64,000 bases of DNA, taken from contig NZ_BONW01000028.1 of assembly GCF_016862915.1 (NCBI RefSeq), positions 461,870 to 525,869 of the forward strand, in the 5' to 3' direction. Every line of letters starts with the position of its first letter. The stretch's first letter is position 1. Positions 36,865 through 45,248 of this stretch are shown piece by piece. Source of the stretch: Plantactinospora endophytica (GTDB lineage Bacteria > Actinomycetota > Actinomycetes > Mycobacteriales > Micromonosporaceae). The notes below the pieces were generated by a model. It saw nothing but the letters and a program-made list of their open reading frames with translations, was not told the origin of the DNA and ran no database searches. The position numbers and the translations under genes were made by a program.

Positions 36865-37817
36865 CCACCATGTCGACCACCAGCGCGCCCGTCCGCCGGG
36901 CCACGCCGGGTCGCTCCCGCCGCAACTGGCGGGAGACCCGGGCCGCATACGCCTTCATCGGGCTGTGGATCGTCGGTTCCCTGGTGTTCACCCTCGGCCC
37001 GATGATCGCCAGCCTGGTGCTGTCGTTCACCGACTACGACGCGATCGCCGAGCCGCGCAACGTCGGGTTCGACAACTACCGGGAGATGATCGCGGACCCG
37101 AAGGTCGCCAAGGCACTCGGCAACACGCTCGTCTACGCGGTCCTGTACGTGCCGACGGCGATGGTGGTGGCCCTCGCCCTCGCCCTGCTGCTCAACCGGC
37201 TCGGGCGTGGCTCGGGCTTCTTCCGGACGGTCTTCTACCTACCGGTGATGACCCCGACCGTCGCCGTGGGGGCGCTGTTCCTGCTGCTGCTCAACGGCAA
37301 CCAGGGGCTGCTCAACCGCACGCTGGGGCTGGTCGGGATCACCGGGCCCAACTGGACCACGGACACCGACTGGGTGAAACCGGGCCTGGCCGTCACCATG
37401 CTCTGGGGCGTGGGCGGGATGGTGGTCATCTACCTCGCGGCGTTGCGGCAGGTGCCGAAGGACCTGTACGAGGCCGCGGACCTCGACGGCGCAGGAGCGT
37501 GGACCAAGTTCCGCCGGGTGACCATCCCGATGATCAGCGGCTCGCTCTTCTTCACCCTGATCGTGCAGACGATCGCCGCGCTGCAGATGTTCGACCAGGC
37601 GTACACGATGTTCTTCGGCGCCCAGGAGAACAGCACCTACTCCAACGAGGCCGCGTTGTTCTACGTGATCTACCTCTTCCAGCAGGCCTTCCAGTTCCTG
37701 CACATGGGGTACGCCTCCGCGCTGGCCTGGCTGCTCTTCCTGATCATCATCGTCATCACCGCGGTGCAGGTACGCGTCTCCCGGCGATTCGTCTACTACG
37801 AGGGAGAGCGGGGCTGA
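36861..37817 (+). CDS. Sugar ABC transporter permease (MalF-type)
   Basis: 318 residues with six membrane helices and the EAA loop LYEAADLDGAGAWTKFRRVT. GTG at 36861 overlaps the binding-protein stop; an ATG at 36870 is an alternative start. One base separates its stop from the next gene. Confidence 0.92.
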   Translation: MTTMSTTSAPVRRATPGRSRRNWRETRAAYAFIGLWIVGSLVFTLGPMIASLVLSFTDYDAIAEPRNVGFDNYREMIADPKVAKALGNTLVYAVLYVPTAMVVALALALLLNRLGRGSGFFRTVFYLPVMTPTVAVGALFLLLLNGNQGLLNRTLGLVGITGPNWTTDTDWVKPGLAVTMLWGVGGMVVIYLAALRQVPKDLYEAADLDGAGAWTKFRRVTIPMISGSLFFTLIVQTIAALQMFDQAYTMFFGAQENSTYSNEAALFYVIYLFQQAFQFLHMGYASALAWLLFLIIIVITAVQVRVSRRFVYYEGERG

Positions 37818-37818
37818 C

Positions 37819-38733
37819 ATGAGCGTCTCACCCACCCAACCCGTCATCGGTGGGGCCCAGGTCCCCACCGATGACGGCCGATCGGGCCCCACCCGCCGCG
37901 ATCGGGCCCGGCCGTGGAAGCGGGCGCCGTACCTGATCGCCGTCGCCCTGGCCGGCGTGGTCTTCACCTACCCGTTCGTCTGGCTGGTCAGCGCCTCGCT
38001 CAAGCCGCGTACCGAGGTGTTCGACAACGCTCTGGTGCCGAAGACCTGGCAGTGGTCGAACTTCGCCGACGTCTGGGACTACGCGCCGATGCTGAGCTGG
38101 ATCGGCAACAGCGCCATCGTGGGAATCGCCGCAGCCGTCTCGGTCACCATCAGCAGCGCGCTGGTGGCGTTCGGCTTCGCCTACTTCCGCTTCCCTGGGC
38201 GCAATCTGCTCTTCGGGCTGGTGTTGGCGACCATGATGCTGCCGCAGGCGGTCACCATGATCCCGGTCTACCTGATCTGGAACGAGATCGGCCTGACCGG
38301 AACCCAGGTGCCGCTGTGGGCGCAGAACATCTTCGGCTCGGCGTTCTACATCTTCCTGCTGCGCCAGTTCTTCCTCGGCCTGCCCCGCGAGCTGTTCGAG
38401 GCGGCCCGGATCGACGGGTCCGGGTTCGGTGGCCTGTTCTGGCGCATCGCCCTGCCGTTGTGCCGGCCGGCGCTGGCCATCGTCTTCGTCTTCGAGATCC
38501 AGGCGAGCTGGAACGACCTGCTCAAGCCGCTGATCTATCTCCAGGACACCGCGCTGTTCACGGTGCCCCGTGGACTGAAGTCGATCATCGACACGTTCGG
38601 CAACGGCGGCGAACAACACTGGGAGATCATCATGGCGGCCAGCCTGATCGCCACCATCCCCATGATCATCATCTTCGCGATCGCCCAGAAGCACATCATC
38701 GAGGGCATCGCCACCCAAGGTCGGAAGGGCTGA
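37819..38733 (+). CDS. Sugar ABC transporter permease (MalG-type)
   Basis: 304 residues, six helices, EAA loop LFEAARIDGSGFGGLFWRIA. Pairs with the MalF-type subunit to form the channel. No ATPase gene follows, so a shared MsiK-type ATPase is expected. The kinase gene starts 6 bases after its stop. Confidence 0.92.
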   Translation: MSVSPTQPVIGGAQVPTDDGRSGPTRRDRARPWKRAPYLIAVALAGVVFTYPFVWLVSASLKPRTEVFDNALVPKTWQWSNFADVWDYAPMLSWIGNSAIVGIAAAVSVTISSALVAFGFAYFRFPGRNLLFGLVLATMMLPQAVTMIPVYLIWNEIGLTGTQVPLWAQNIFGSAFYIFLLRQFFLGLPRELFEAARIDGSGFGGLFWRIALPLCRPALAIVFVFEIQASWNDLLKPLIYLQDTALFTVPRGLKSIIDTFGNGGEQHWEIIMAASLIATIPMIIIFAIAQKHIIEGIATQGRKG

Positions 38734-38739
38734 ACCGAG

Positions 38740-39711
38740 GTGTCCCGCCACGATCACGTACTCGCCCTCGACATCGGCGGAACCAAGCTCGCCGCCGGGG
38801 TGATGGACCGCGCCGGCCAGCTGCGCTCCTTCGTCCAGATCCCGACCCGGGTCGAGGATGGCCCGGACAAGGTGATCGGACGGCTGACCGAGCTGGGCCA
38901 CCAGGCATTGGCCGGGGCCGGCCGGGACCCCAGCGGGATCGCCGCGGTCGGCATCGGCTGCGGCGGCCCGCTCGACCCGGTGACCGGGCGGGTGCAGGGC
39001 CCTCCCGGACTGCCGTACTGGGACGACGTGCCCATCGTCGACCTGGTGTCGGCGGCGTACGACCGGCCGGCCTTCCTGGAGAACGACGGCACAGCCGCCG
39101 TGCTGGGCGAGTACCGGTTCGGACCGTGGCGGGACGTGGCCCACATGCTCTACCTGACGATCTCCACCGGCGTCGGCGGCGGGCTGGTCCTGGATGGCCA
39201 GGTGTACCGGGGCGCGGCCGGCAACGGTGGCGAGTTCGGGCACGTGGTGATCGACTGGAACGGCCGGCTGTGCGGCTGCGGGCAGCGCGGCTGCGTCGAG
39301 GCGTACGCCTCGGGCAGCTCGATCGCGCGCCGGGCGGTCGAGGCGCTGGCCGGTGACGAGCCGTCGTCGATGCGGGGCCTGCCGTCGGTGACCGCCGAGA
39401 CCGTCTCGACCCACGCGAGACACGGCGACCCGCTCGCCCGCCTCGTCTGGGACGAGACCACGGCCGCGCTGGGCCGCGCCGTCGCCGTGATGATCAACGT
39501 GGTGGAGCCCCAACTGGTGGTCCTCGGCGGCGGGGTGACCCGGGCCGGCGACACCCTCCTGCTACCGGTCCGACACGGCGCGCTCTCCCAGGCCATGCGT
39601 CCCGCCGGGGCCGCCGCCCGGGTCGAACTCTCCGCACACGGCGACGCGGTCGGCGTGGTCGGTGCGGCGGCCTCGGCATTCCTTCACCTCGACAACGGAG
39701 CATCCACGTGA
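38740..39711 (+). CDS. ROK-family sugar kinase
   Basis: 323 residues. ATP-binding LALDIGGTKLAAG at the N-terminus, catalytic-loop ENDGTAAVLGEYRFG, sugar-contact GEFGHVV and zinc motif CGCGQRGCVEAYASG. ROK kinases phosphorylate glucose, mannose, fructose or N-acetylated hexoses. With GH38 in the same operon, mannose is a reasonable but unproven substrate. No DNA-binding domain is present, so it is an enzyme and not a repressor. GTG start; its stop overlaps the SIS gene as GTGA. Confidence 0.9.
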   Translation: MSRHDHVLALDIGGTKLAAGVMDRAGQLRSFVQIPTRVEDGPDKVIGRLTELGHQALAGAGRDPSGIAAVGIGCGGPLDPVTGRVQGPPGLPYWDDVPIVDLVSAAYDRPAFLENDGTAAVLGEYRFGPWRDVAHMLYLTISTGVGGGLVLDGQVYRGAAGNGGEFGHVVIDWNGRLCGCGQRGCVEAYASGSSIARRAVEALAGDEPSSMRGLPSVTAETVSTHARHGDPLARLVWDETTAALGRAVAVMINVVEPQLVVLGGGVTRAGDTLLLPVRHGALSQAMRPAGAAARVELSAHGDAVGVVGAAASAFLHLDNGAST

Positions 39712-40367
39712 GCAGCAACGGTCAGTATCCGCTCGTCCGGGACCTCGACGACCACCTCGCCGTGGTCGAGTCCGTTCGCGCGCTCGTCGCCGATGTCGAG
39801 TCCCTCGCCGCAGAGGTCTGCGCCCGCCTCGGCGACGGCGGCATCCTCTACTCCTTCGGCAACGGCGGCTCGGCCGCCGACGCCCAGCACCTGGTCGGCG
39901 AACTCGTCGGCCGGTACCGCCGGGAGCGCAACCCGCTGCCCGCGGTGGCGCTGTCCACCGATCCGACCGTGACGACGTGCATCGGCAACGACTACTCCTT
40001 CGACGACGTCTTCGCCCGGCAGCTCGCCGCGCTCGCCCGCCCCCGGGACGTGGTGGTCGGCTTCACCACCAGCGGCCGCTCGCCGAACGTCGTCGCCGGC
40101 CTGCGGATCGCCCAGGCGGCGGGCGCGCTGACCGTCCTCTTCACCGGGCGACCCGACCTGGACGAAAAGGCCGACGGCACCGGGCGGCCCGCCCCTGACC
40201 CGCTGCCCGCCGCCTGGTACGCCGATCGCGTCATCGCGGTGGGCTCCGCCCGCACCGACCGTGTCCAGGAGGCCCATGTGCTCCTGCTGCACCTGCTCAG
40301 CGAGCACATCGACCGGTGGGCGGCCACCCGCCACGAGCCGCTCGACGCCGCGCCCCGGAAGGGATGA
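39708..40367 (+). CDS. SIS-domain sugar-phosphate isomerase (GmhA-like)
   Basis: 219 residues. The SIS fold of phosphoheptose isomerases is clear: ILYSFGNGGSAADAQHLVGE, VTTCIGNDYSFDDVFARQLA, VVGFTTSGRSPNVVAGLRIA. In GmhA this converts sedoheptulose 7-phosphate to heptose phosphate. In this catabolic operon, coupled to a sugar kinase, it may isomerise the phosphorylated product of the imported glycan. No other heptose pathway gene is present. It ends 9 bases before the GH38 start. Confidence 0.85.
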   Translation: MSSNGQYPLVRDLDDHLAVVESVRALVADVESLAAEVCARLGDGGILYSFGNGGSAADAQHLVGELVGRYRRERNPLPAVALSTDPTVTTCIGNDYSFDDVFARQLAALARPRDVVVGFTTSGRSPNVVAGLRIAQAAGALTVLFTGRPDLDEKADGTGRPAPDPLPAAWYADRVIAVGSARTDRVQEAHVLLLHLLSEHIDRWAATRHEPLDAAPRKG

Positions 40368-40376
40368 CCAGCACAG

Positions 40377-42989
40377 ATGCCGAACGCGACACCAGCACCG
40401 CAGGGCCGTCGGGCCGCCGTGGTCCCGGCCCAGCCCCGGGCGAGGGCGGGCCGCGCCACCCGCGGCCCGCTGCACATGATCGGCAACGCGCACATCGACG
40501 CGGTGTGGCTCTGGCCGTGGCAGGAGGGCTACCAGGAGGCCAGGGCCACCTTCCGGGCCGCCCTCCAGCGCATCGACGAGTACCCGGACTTCGTCTTCAC
40601 CTGCGACTCCGTCGGCTATCTGGCCTGGGTCGAGGAGCACGACCCGGAACTGTTCGAGGCCCTCAGGGCGCAGGTCCACGCCGGCCGGTTCGAGCTCGTC
40701 GGCGGCTGGTGGGTCGAGCCGGACTGCAACATCCCCGGCGGTGAGGGCTTCGTCCGGCACGCGCTGTACTCCCAGCGGTTCCTGGCCGACCGGTTCGGGA
40801 CGATCGCGTCGGTCGGCTGCAACGTCGACCCCTTCGGACAGAACGCCACCATCCCACAGCTACTGGCCAAGTCCGGGATGGACAGCTACGTATTCATGCG
40901 CCCGCAGCCGCACGAGGCCGAGCTGCCCGGGCCGACCTTCTGGTGGTACGCCGCCGACGGCTCCCGAGTGCTGACGTACCGGATCCCGCACGAGTACTGC
41001 AGCCCGGAGGGCCACCTGGGCGTGCACGTCGGCAAGGCGTTGGCCCAGCTGCCGCACACCACCGAGCCGCTGATGTGCTTCTACGGCGTCGGCAACCACG
41101 GCGGCGGCCCGACCCGGGCGAACATCGACAGCGTGCGCGAGCTGGACAGCGCCGACCAGTACCCCCGGATGCGCTTCTCGACCGTGCGGGCGTTCTTCGA
41201 CGCGGCGGCCGGTGGGGACCTGCCGGCGTACGCCGGTGAGATCCAGCCGCACGGCGTGGGCTGCTACTCCGCGCACTCCGGCATCAAGCAACTGATCCGG
41301 CAGACCGAACACGCCCTACAGGCGGCCGAGAAATGGGCGGCCGTCGCCAGCGCGGTGGCCGGCATGCCCGCAGTGACCGGCGAGCTGGAGCACGCCTGGC
41401 GCCAGGTGCTGCTGAACCACTTCCACGACACCGCCGCCGGCACCGCACTGCCCAGCGCGTACGACGACGCGCGCGACCAGCTCGGCGAGGCCCGCGCCAT
41501 CGCGGCCCGGTTGCAGAACCAGGCGATCCAACGGATCAGCCGGCAGATCGACATCCCCGCCGAGGAGCGGATGGCACCGCTGGCGGTGTTCAACCCGCAC
41601 CCCTGGCCGGTCCGGACCACCGTCGAGGTCGAGTTCGGCGGCGCGCTCGGCGACGGCACGATCGTGGCCGTCGACGACACCGAGCGGCGTACGCCGGTCC
41701 AGGTCGCCCGTTCGACGACGCTGACCGGCGGTCGGCGTCGGCTGGTCGTACCGGTGGAGCTGCCCCCGCTCGGCTACCGGCTCTACCGGCTCCGTCCCGA
41801 CCACACCCCGCCGGCGGCCCCGCCGGGCGACGACGCGACGGTGCTGGAGAACGAGCACCTGCGGGCGGTCCTCGACCCGGACACCGGGTGGCTGTCCAGT
41901 CTGGTCGACAAGGCGACCGGCACGGACCTGATCGCCGGCGACGCCGCCCGGGCCGGTCACGCGGTGGTGCTGGACGACCCCACCGACACCTGGGGGCACG
42001 GGGTGGTCTCCTACCGGGACGTGATCGCGACCTTCACGCCGACGTCGGTCCGGTGGCTGGAGCGCGGCCCGGTGCGGCAGGTGCTGCGCGTCCGCAGCAG
42101 CTACCTCGGGTCGACGTTGACCGAGGATCTCGTGCTGGCCGCCGGGGCGCGGACGCTGGAGGTGCGGGTCACCATCGACTGGCACGAGCGGCTGCGGATG
42201 CTCAAGCTCCGGTTCCCCACCGGCCTGACCGGCGTCACCGCGACCCACTCGATCCCGTACGGCCACCTGGAACGTCTCGCCGACGGGCACGAGGCGTGCA
42301 GCCACACCTGGGTGGACGTGTCGGGCACCGTCGCCGGGCACCCGGCCGGACTCTCGGTGCTCAACGACGCCAAGTTCGGCGTGGACGTGGCCGACGGCGA
42401 GATCGGCCTCACCGCGCTGCGCAGTCCTCCATACGCCTGGCACACCCCGCTGCCGCTGCCCGCCGACGCCGACGACTACGAGGTGATGGATCAGGGGGTG
42501 CAGCGGTTCACCTACCGACTGCTGCCGCACACCGACGGGTGGCGGGCGGCCGGCACGGTACGCGCCGCCGCCGAACTCGACCAGCCGGCGGTCGCCCTGC
42601 TGGAGTCGTACCACGACGGGCCGCTGCCCGAGCAGCGCTCGTTCGCCACCGTCTCCAACGCCGACAACGTGGTGGTCACGGTGGTCAAGCAGGCCGAGGA
42701 CGGCACGGGCGACTACGTGGTACGCGGGTACGAGACGGCCGGCAACCCCGCCCGGGCCACCATCGACCTGCCGTTCCTCGGTCGTACCGTGACCGCCGAG
42801 TTCGGCGCACACGAGATCAGGACGCTGCTCGTCCCGCGTTCCCCCGATCGTCCCGTCGTCGAGGGTGACCTGCTGGAACGGCCGCTCGCCCCGCCCGCCG
42901 GGGACCCCGCGCCGCCGGACGGACCCCCGGCGGCGCGGGACCGGCCGGCGGTGGACGACACGCCGGTGCCGGCGGACGAGCCGACCTGA
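40377..42989 (+). CDS. GH38 alpha-mannosidase-like glycosidase, cytoplasmic
   Basis: 870 residues, no signal peptide. The GH38 metal and active-site motifs are present: His39 and Asp41 in GNAHIDAVWLW, nucleophile Asp151 in NVDPFGQN, WWVEPDCNIPGGE, and AHSGIKQLIRQTEH supplying another zinc ligand. A C-terminal GH38 beta domain follows (VKQAEDGTGDYVVRGYETAG) and then about 35 Pro/Asp-rich residues of unclear role. It would release mannose or a related alpha-linked sugar from the imported oligosaccharide. Its TGA overlaps the next ATG by one base. Confidence 0.9.
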   Translation: MPNATPAPQGRRAAVVPAQPRARAGRATRGPLHMIGNAHIDAVWLWPWQEGYQEARATFRAALQRIDEYPDFVFTCDSVGYLAWVEEHDPELFEALRAQVHAGRFELVGGWWVEPDCNIPGGEGFVRHALYSQRFLADRFGTIASVGCNVDPFGQNATIPQLLAKSGMDSYVFMRPQPHEAELPGPTFWWYAADGSRVLTYRIPHEYCSPEGHLGVHVGKALAQLPHTTEPLMCFYGVGNHGGGPTRANIDSVRELDSADQYPRMRFSTVRAFFDAAAGGDLPAYAGEIQPHGVGCYSAHSGIKQLIRQTEHALQAAEKWAAVASAVAGMPAVTGELEHAWRQVLLNHFHDTAAGTALPSAYDDARDQLGEARAIAARLQNQAIQRISRQIDIPAEERMAPLAVFNPHPWPVRTTVEVEFGGALGDGTIVAVDDTERRTPVQVARSTTLTGGRRRLVVPVELPPLGYRLYRLRPDHTPPAAPPGDDATVLENEHLRAVLDPDTGWLSSLVDKATGTDLIAGDAARAGHAVVLDDPTDTWGHGVVSYRDVIATFTPTSVRWLERGPVRQVLRVRSSYLGSTLTEDLVLAAGARTLEVRVTIDWHERLRMLKLRFPTGLTGVTATHSIPYGHLERLADGHEACSHTWVDVSGTVAGHPAGLSVLNDAKFGVDVADGEIGLTALRSPPYAWHTPLPLPADADDYEVMDQGVQRFTYRLLPHTDGWRAAGTVRAAAELDQPAVALLESYHDGPLPEQRSFATVSNADNVVVTVVKQAEDGTGDYVVRGYETAGNPARATIDLPFLGRTVTAEFGAHEIRTLLVPRSPDRPVVEGDLLERPLAPPAGDPAPPDGPPAARDRPAVDDTPVPADEPT

Positions 42990-44908
42990 TGGCGGCGAGC
43001 TGGTGGGACGAGGCGCGGCTGACCGTCAGTGGACTCGACCCGACGCTGTTCGAGGTGGAGCTGTGTCGCGGGGCGGCCGGGACCGAGGCGGGCGGTGTCC
43101 GCGTCACGGTCGGCATCACCCACCGGGGCGTCGTGCCCGTGGAGGCCCGGCTGCGGGTGTCGGCCACCCTGGCCGACGCCGACGACCCGTACTGGCTCAT
43201 TCCCGGGCTGTTCTACGGCGAGAACCGGCCGGCGGGCAACGAGCGGCTCTACCCCCGCTTCGCCCGCGCCGCCGACGAGCCCGCCGATCCGGGACGCTTC
43301 GTCTCGCCCGCCTGGAGCTTCCGGGCCGACCGGGCCGCCACCCCGGTGGTCTTCGCCTGGGGAGCGTCCGCTGGACTCGCCCTGGCCGTCGATGAGCGCA
43401 GCACGCTCGGCCTGACCGGACTCGGCTTCAGCCACGACGGCGACACCGCGCGCCTGCACGCGGACTTCCCCGCCGTCGAGGCACCGGTCAGCTATGTCGG
43501 TGGTCCGCAACCCGCAGTGGCGCTGGCGGAGACCCATCGCTGGCAGCCAGGCGAGCGGCACGAGGTCGAGTTGTGCCTGTACCAGCTGCCCGCCGACCGG
43601 CACAGCTACCCGCCGGTGCTGCGCGAGCGGCACGCCCGGTACGCCGCCGAACCGCCGCGCCCCTGGGTCGACGTGGCGCAGGCGGCGGAACTGGCCGCGT
43701 ACGGGCTGCACCGCTGGCACTTCCGACCCGAGCCGGCGGTGCTGCTGGAGACGGCGGCGTTCGACCGCGAGTTCAACGACAACGTCCGGGGCCAGGGTGA
43801 TCGGGAGGCGATGCACGTCGCCTGGATCAGCGGAATCCCGTACGCGTACGCGCTGCTGGCCCACGGCCGCCGGCGCGGCGACGGCGAGTACGTCGCGGCG
43901 GGCACCGCCGTCATCGACCACGTCTGCGCCAACCTCGCCCCGGCGGGGACCTTCTGGGGGCAGTGGACCGCCGCGCACGGCTGGGGGCAGAGCTGGACGC
44001 CGGTCGACGGCGGCCTGCACGCCCGTACCCTCGGCGAGGCGACCCTCTTCCTGCACCGGGCCGACCGCGCCGAGCGGGCCGCCGGCGTCGAACACCCCGA
44101 CTGGCTGGCCGCGACGCGCAGCAACCTCGACGTCGCGGTACGCGGCCAGCGGGCGGACGGCAACTTCGGTGGGCTGCTGCACGCCGAGGACGGGCGAGTG
44201 CTGAGCTGGCTGGGCAGCGCCGGGCTGACCTGGGTCGCCGCGCTTGCCGAGGCGCACGATCTCGACCCGGGCTACCTGCCCGCCGCCCGGCGCGGCGGCG
44301 AATACTACGCCCGCTTCGTACGGGAGGAGTTCCTGCACGGCGCGCCCGAGGACGTCGACCTGGCACCGACGTCGGAGGACGGCTACGCCGCCATCATGGC
44401 GTACCTGGCCCTGTGGCGGGCCACCGGGGAGGAGCACTGGTTGGCGCTCGCCCGACACGCCGCGGACTGGATGCTGACCTTTCGGTACAGCTACAACGTG
44501 CACTTCGCCGAGCACACCCTGCTCGGGGCGTACGGCTTCCGCAGCCGGGGAGCGGACCAGGCGTCTCCCAGCAACCAGCACCTGCACGCGTACGGGCTGA
44601 TCTGCCTGCCCGAGATGGTCGAACTTGCCGCCGCCACCGGTGACCGCTACTACCTGGACCGTACCCGCGAGAACCTGGCGTGTTTCCGCCAGTTCATCGC
44701 CCGCGCCGACGGCGACTTCAATGCCTATCGGGGGATGGCCAGCGAACGGTATTACCAGACCGCCTGCTTCCAGGCCAAGGGCATGCTGCTCACGCTGTCG
44801 CACGCGTGGAGCGTCGGCGTGCTGCTGCTCGGCTGCGAGGCCGCCCTGAGCATCCCGCAGGCCGACTGGGATCCGCCCAGCCGACGCCGTCGGGGACCAG
44901 GGCGGTGA
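42989..44908 (+). CDS. Six-hairpin (alpha/alpha)6 protein, putative novel glycan enzyme
   Basis: 639 residues, no signal peptide. An N-terminal beta domain (about 1-215) precedes a helical toroid-like domain: DREAMHVAWISGIPYAYALL, FWGQWTAAHGWGQSWTPVDG, GNFGGLLHAEDGRVLSWLGS, APTSEDGYAAIMAYLALWRA and NQHLHAYGLICLPEMVELAA. This pattern fits six-hairpin glycosidases, lyases or epimerases, but I cannot assign a family. The coupled start after GH38 (TGATG) shows the two are made together. Candidate catalytic acids are in SEDGY and the GQWTAAHGWG segment. Confidence 0.65.
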   Translation: MAASWWDEARLTVSGLDPTLFEVELCRGAAGTEAGGVRVTVGITHRGVVPVEARLRVSATLADADDPYWLIPGLFYGENRPAGNERLYPRFARAADEPADPGRFVSPAWSFRADRAATPVVFAWGASAGLALAVDERSTLGLTGLGFSHDGDTARLHADFPAVEAPVSYVGGPQPAVALAETHRWQPGERHEVELCLYQLPADRHSYPPVLRERHARYAAEPPRPWVDVAQAAELAAYGLHRWHFRPEPAVLLETAAFDREFNDNVRGQGDREAMHVAWISGIPYAYALLAHGRRRGDGEYVAAGTAVIDHVCANLAPAGTFWGQWTAAHGWGQSWTPVDGGLHARTLGEATLFLHRADRAERAAGVEHPDWLAATRSNLDVAVRGQRADGNFGGLLHAEDGRVLSWLGSAGLTWVAALAEAHDLDPGYLPAARRGGEYYARFVREEFLHGAPEDVDLAPTSEDGYAAIMAYLALWRATGEEHWLALARHAADWMLTFRYSYNVHFAEHTLLGAYGFRSRGADQASPSNQHLHAYGLICLPEMVELAAATGDRYYLDRTRENLACFRQFIARADGDFNAYRGMASERYYQTACFQAKGMLLTLSHAWSVGVLLLGCEAALSIPQADWDPPSRRRRGPGR

Positions 44909-44940
44909 CCACCGCGCGTGGACGCGCCGAACAGCGGTAG

Positions 44941-45129
44941 GCCAGGGAGGGGAGGCCGCCGCCATCGCCCGACGCGATGAAGCAGCACGAGAGTGAGGAC
45001 GAGAGCAGCGTCCACCGCGAGCTACGGCTCGCACTCACCTACGACCCCGGGCAAAACAAAATCAGCGTCGAGGCCAAGCCCGACGCTGATTATTGTGGGG
45101 TAACTGTACGTGTCCGAGGGGTGAGTTGA
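44941..45129 (+). pseudogene. Possible C-terminal remnant of a large serine recombinase
   Basis: A frame closed by TGA reads SSVHRELRLALTYDPGQNKI then SVEAKPDADYCGVTVRVRGV. This resembles the C-terminal end of actinomycete large serine recombinases (LTYDP...VRGGT-type ending). The sequence is less GC-rich than its surroundings. No N-terminal catalytic domain remains. The overlap with a bidirectional hairpin (45061-45090) is a reason for caution. Confidence 0.4.
45061..45090. terminator. Bidirectional terminator between convergent genes
   Basis: ATCAGCGTCG (45061-45070) pairs perfectly with CGACGCTGAT (45081-45090); an A-rich run precedes it and TTATTGT follows, so it can terminate in both directions. 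It separates the glycan operon (+) from the FAD oxidase (-). Confidence 0.7.
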
Positions 45130-45248
45130 ACTCTGACTACATCATCAGAATCGTCGCCGACCTGCGCTTATCCTGATTGTCGCAGGTCGGCGGCTTGCAG
45201 AGCGGCCAAGACCGCGATGGCATCTCCGATCCAGGACGCTCGGCCCTG

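Noticed and set aside
38740..39711. ROK-family repressor
   Set aside because: There is no N-terminal helix-turn-helix; the chain begins directly with the kinase ATP-binding motif and has the zinc motif.
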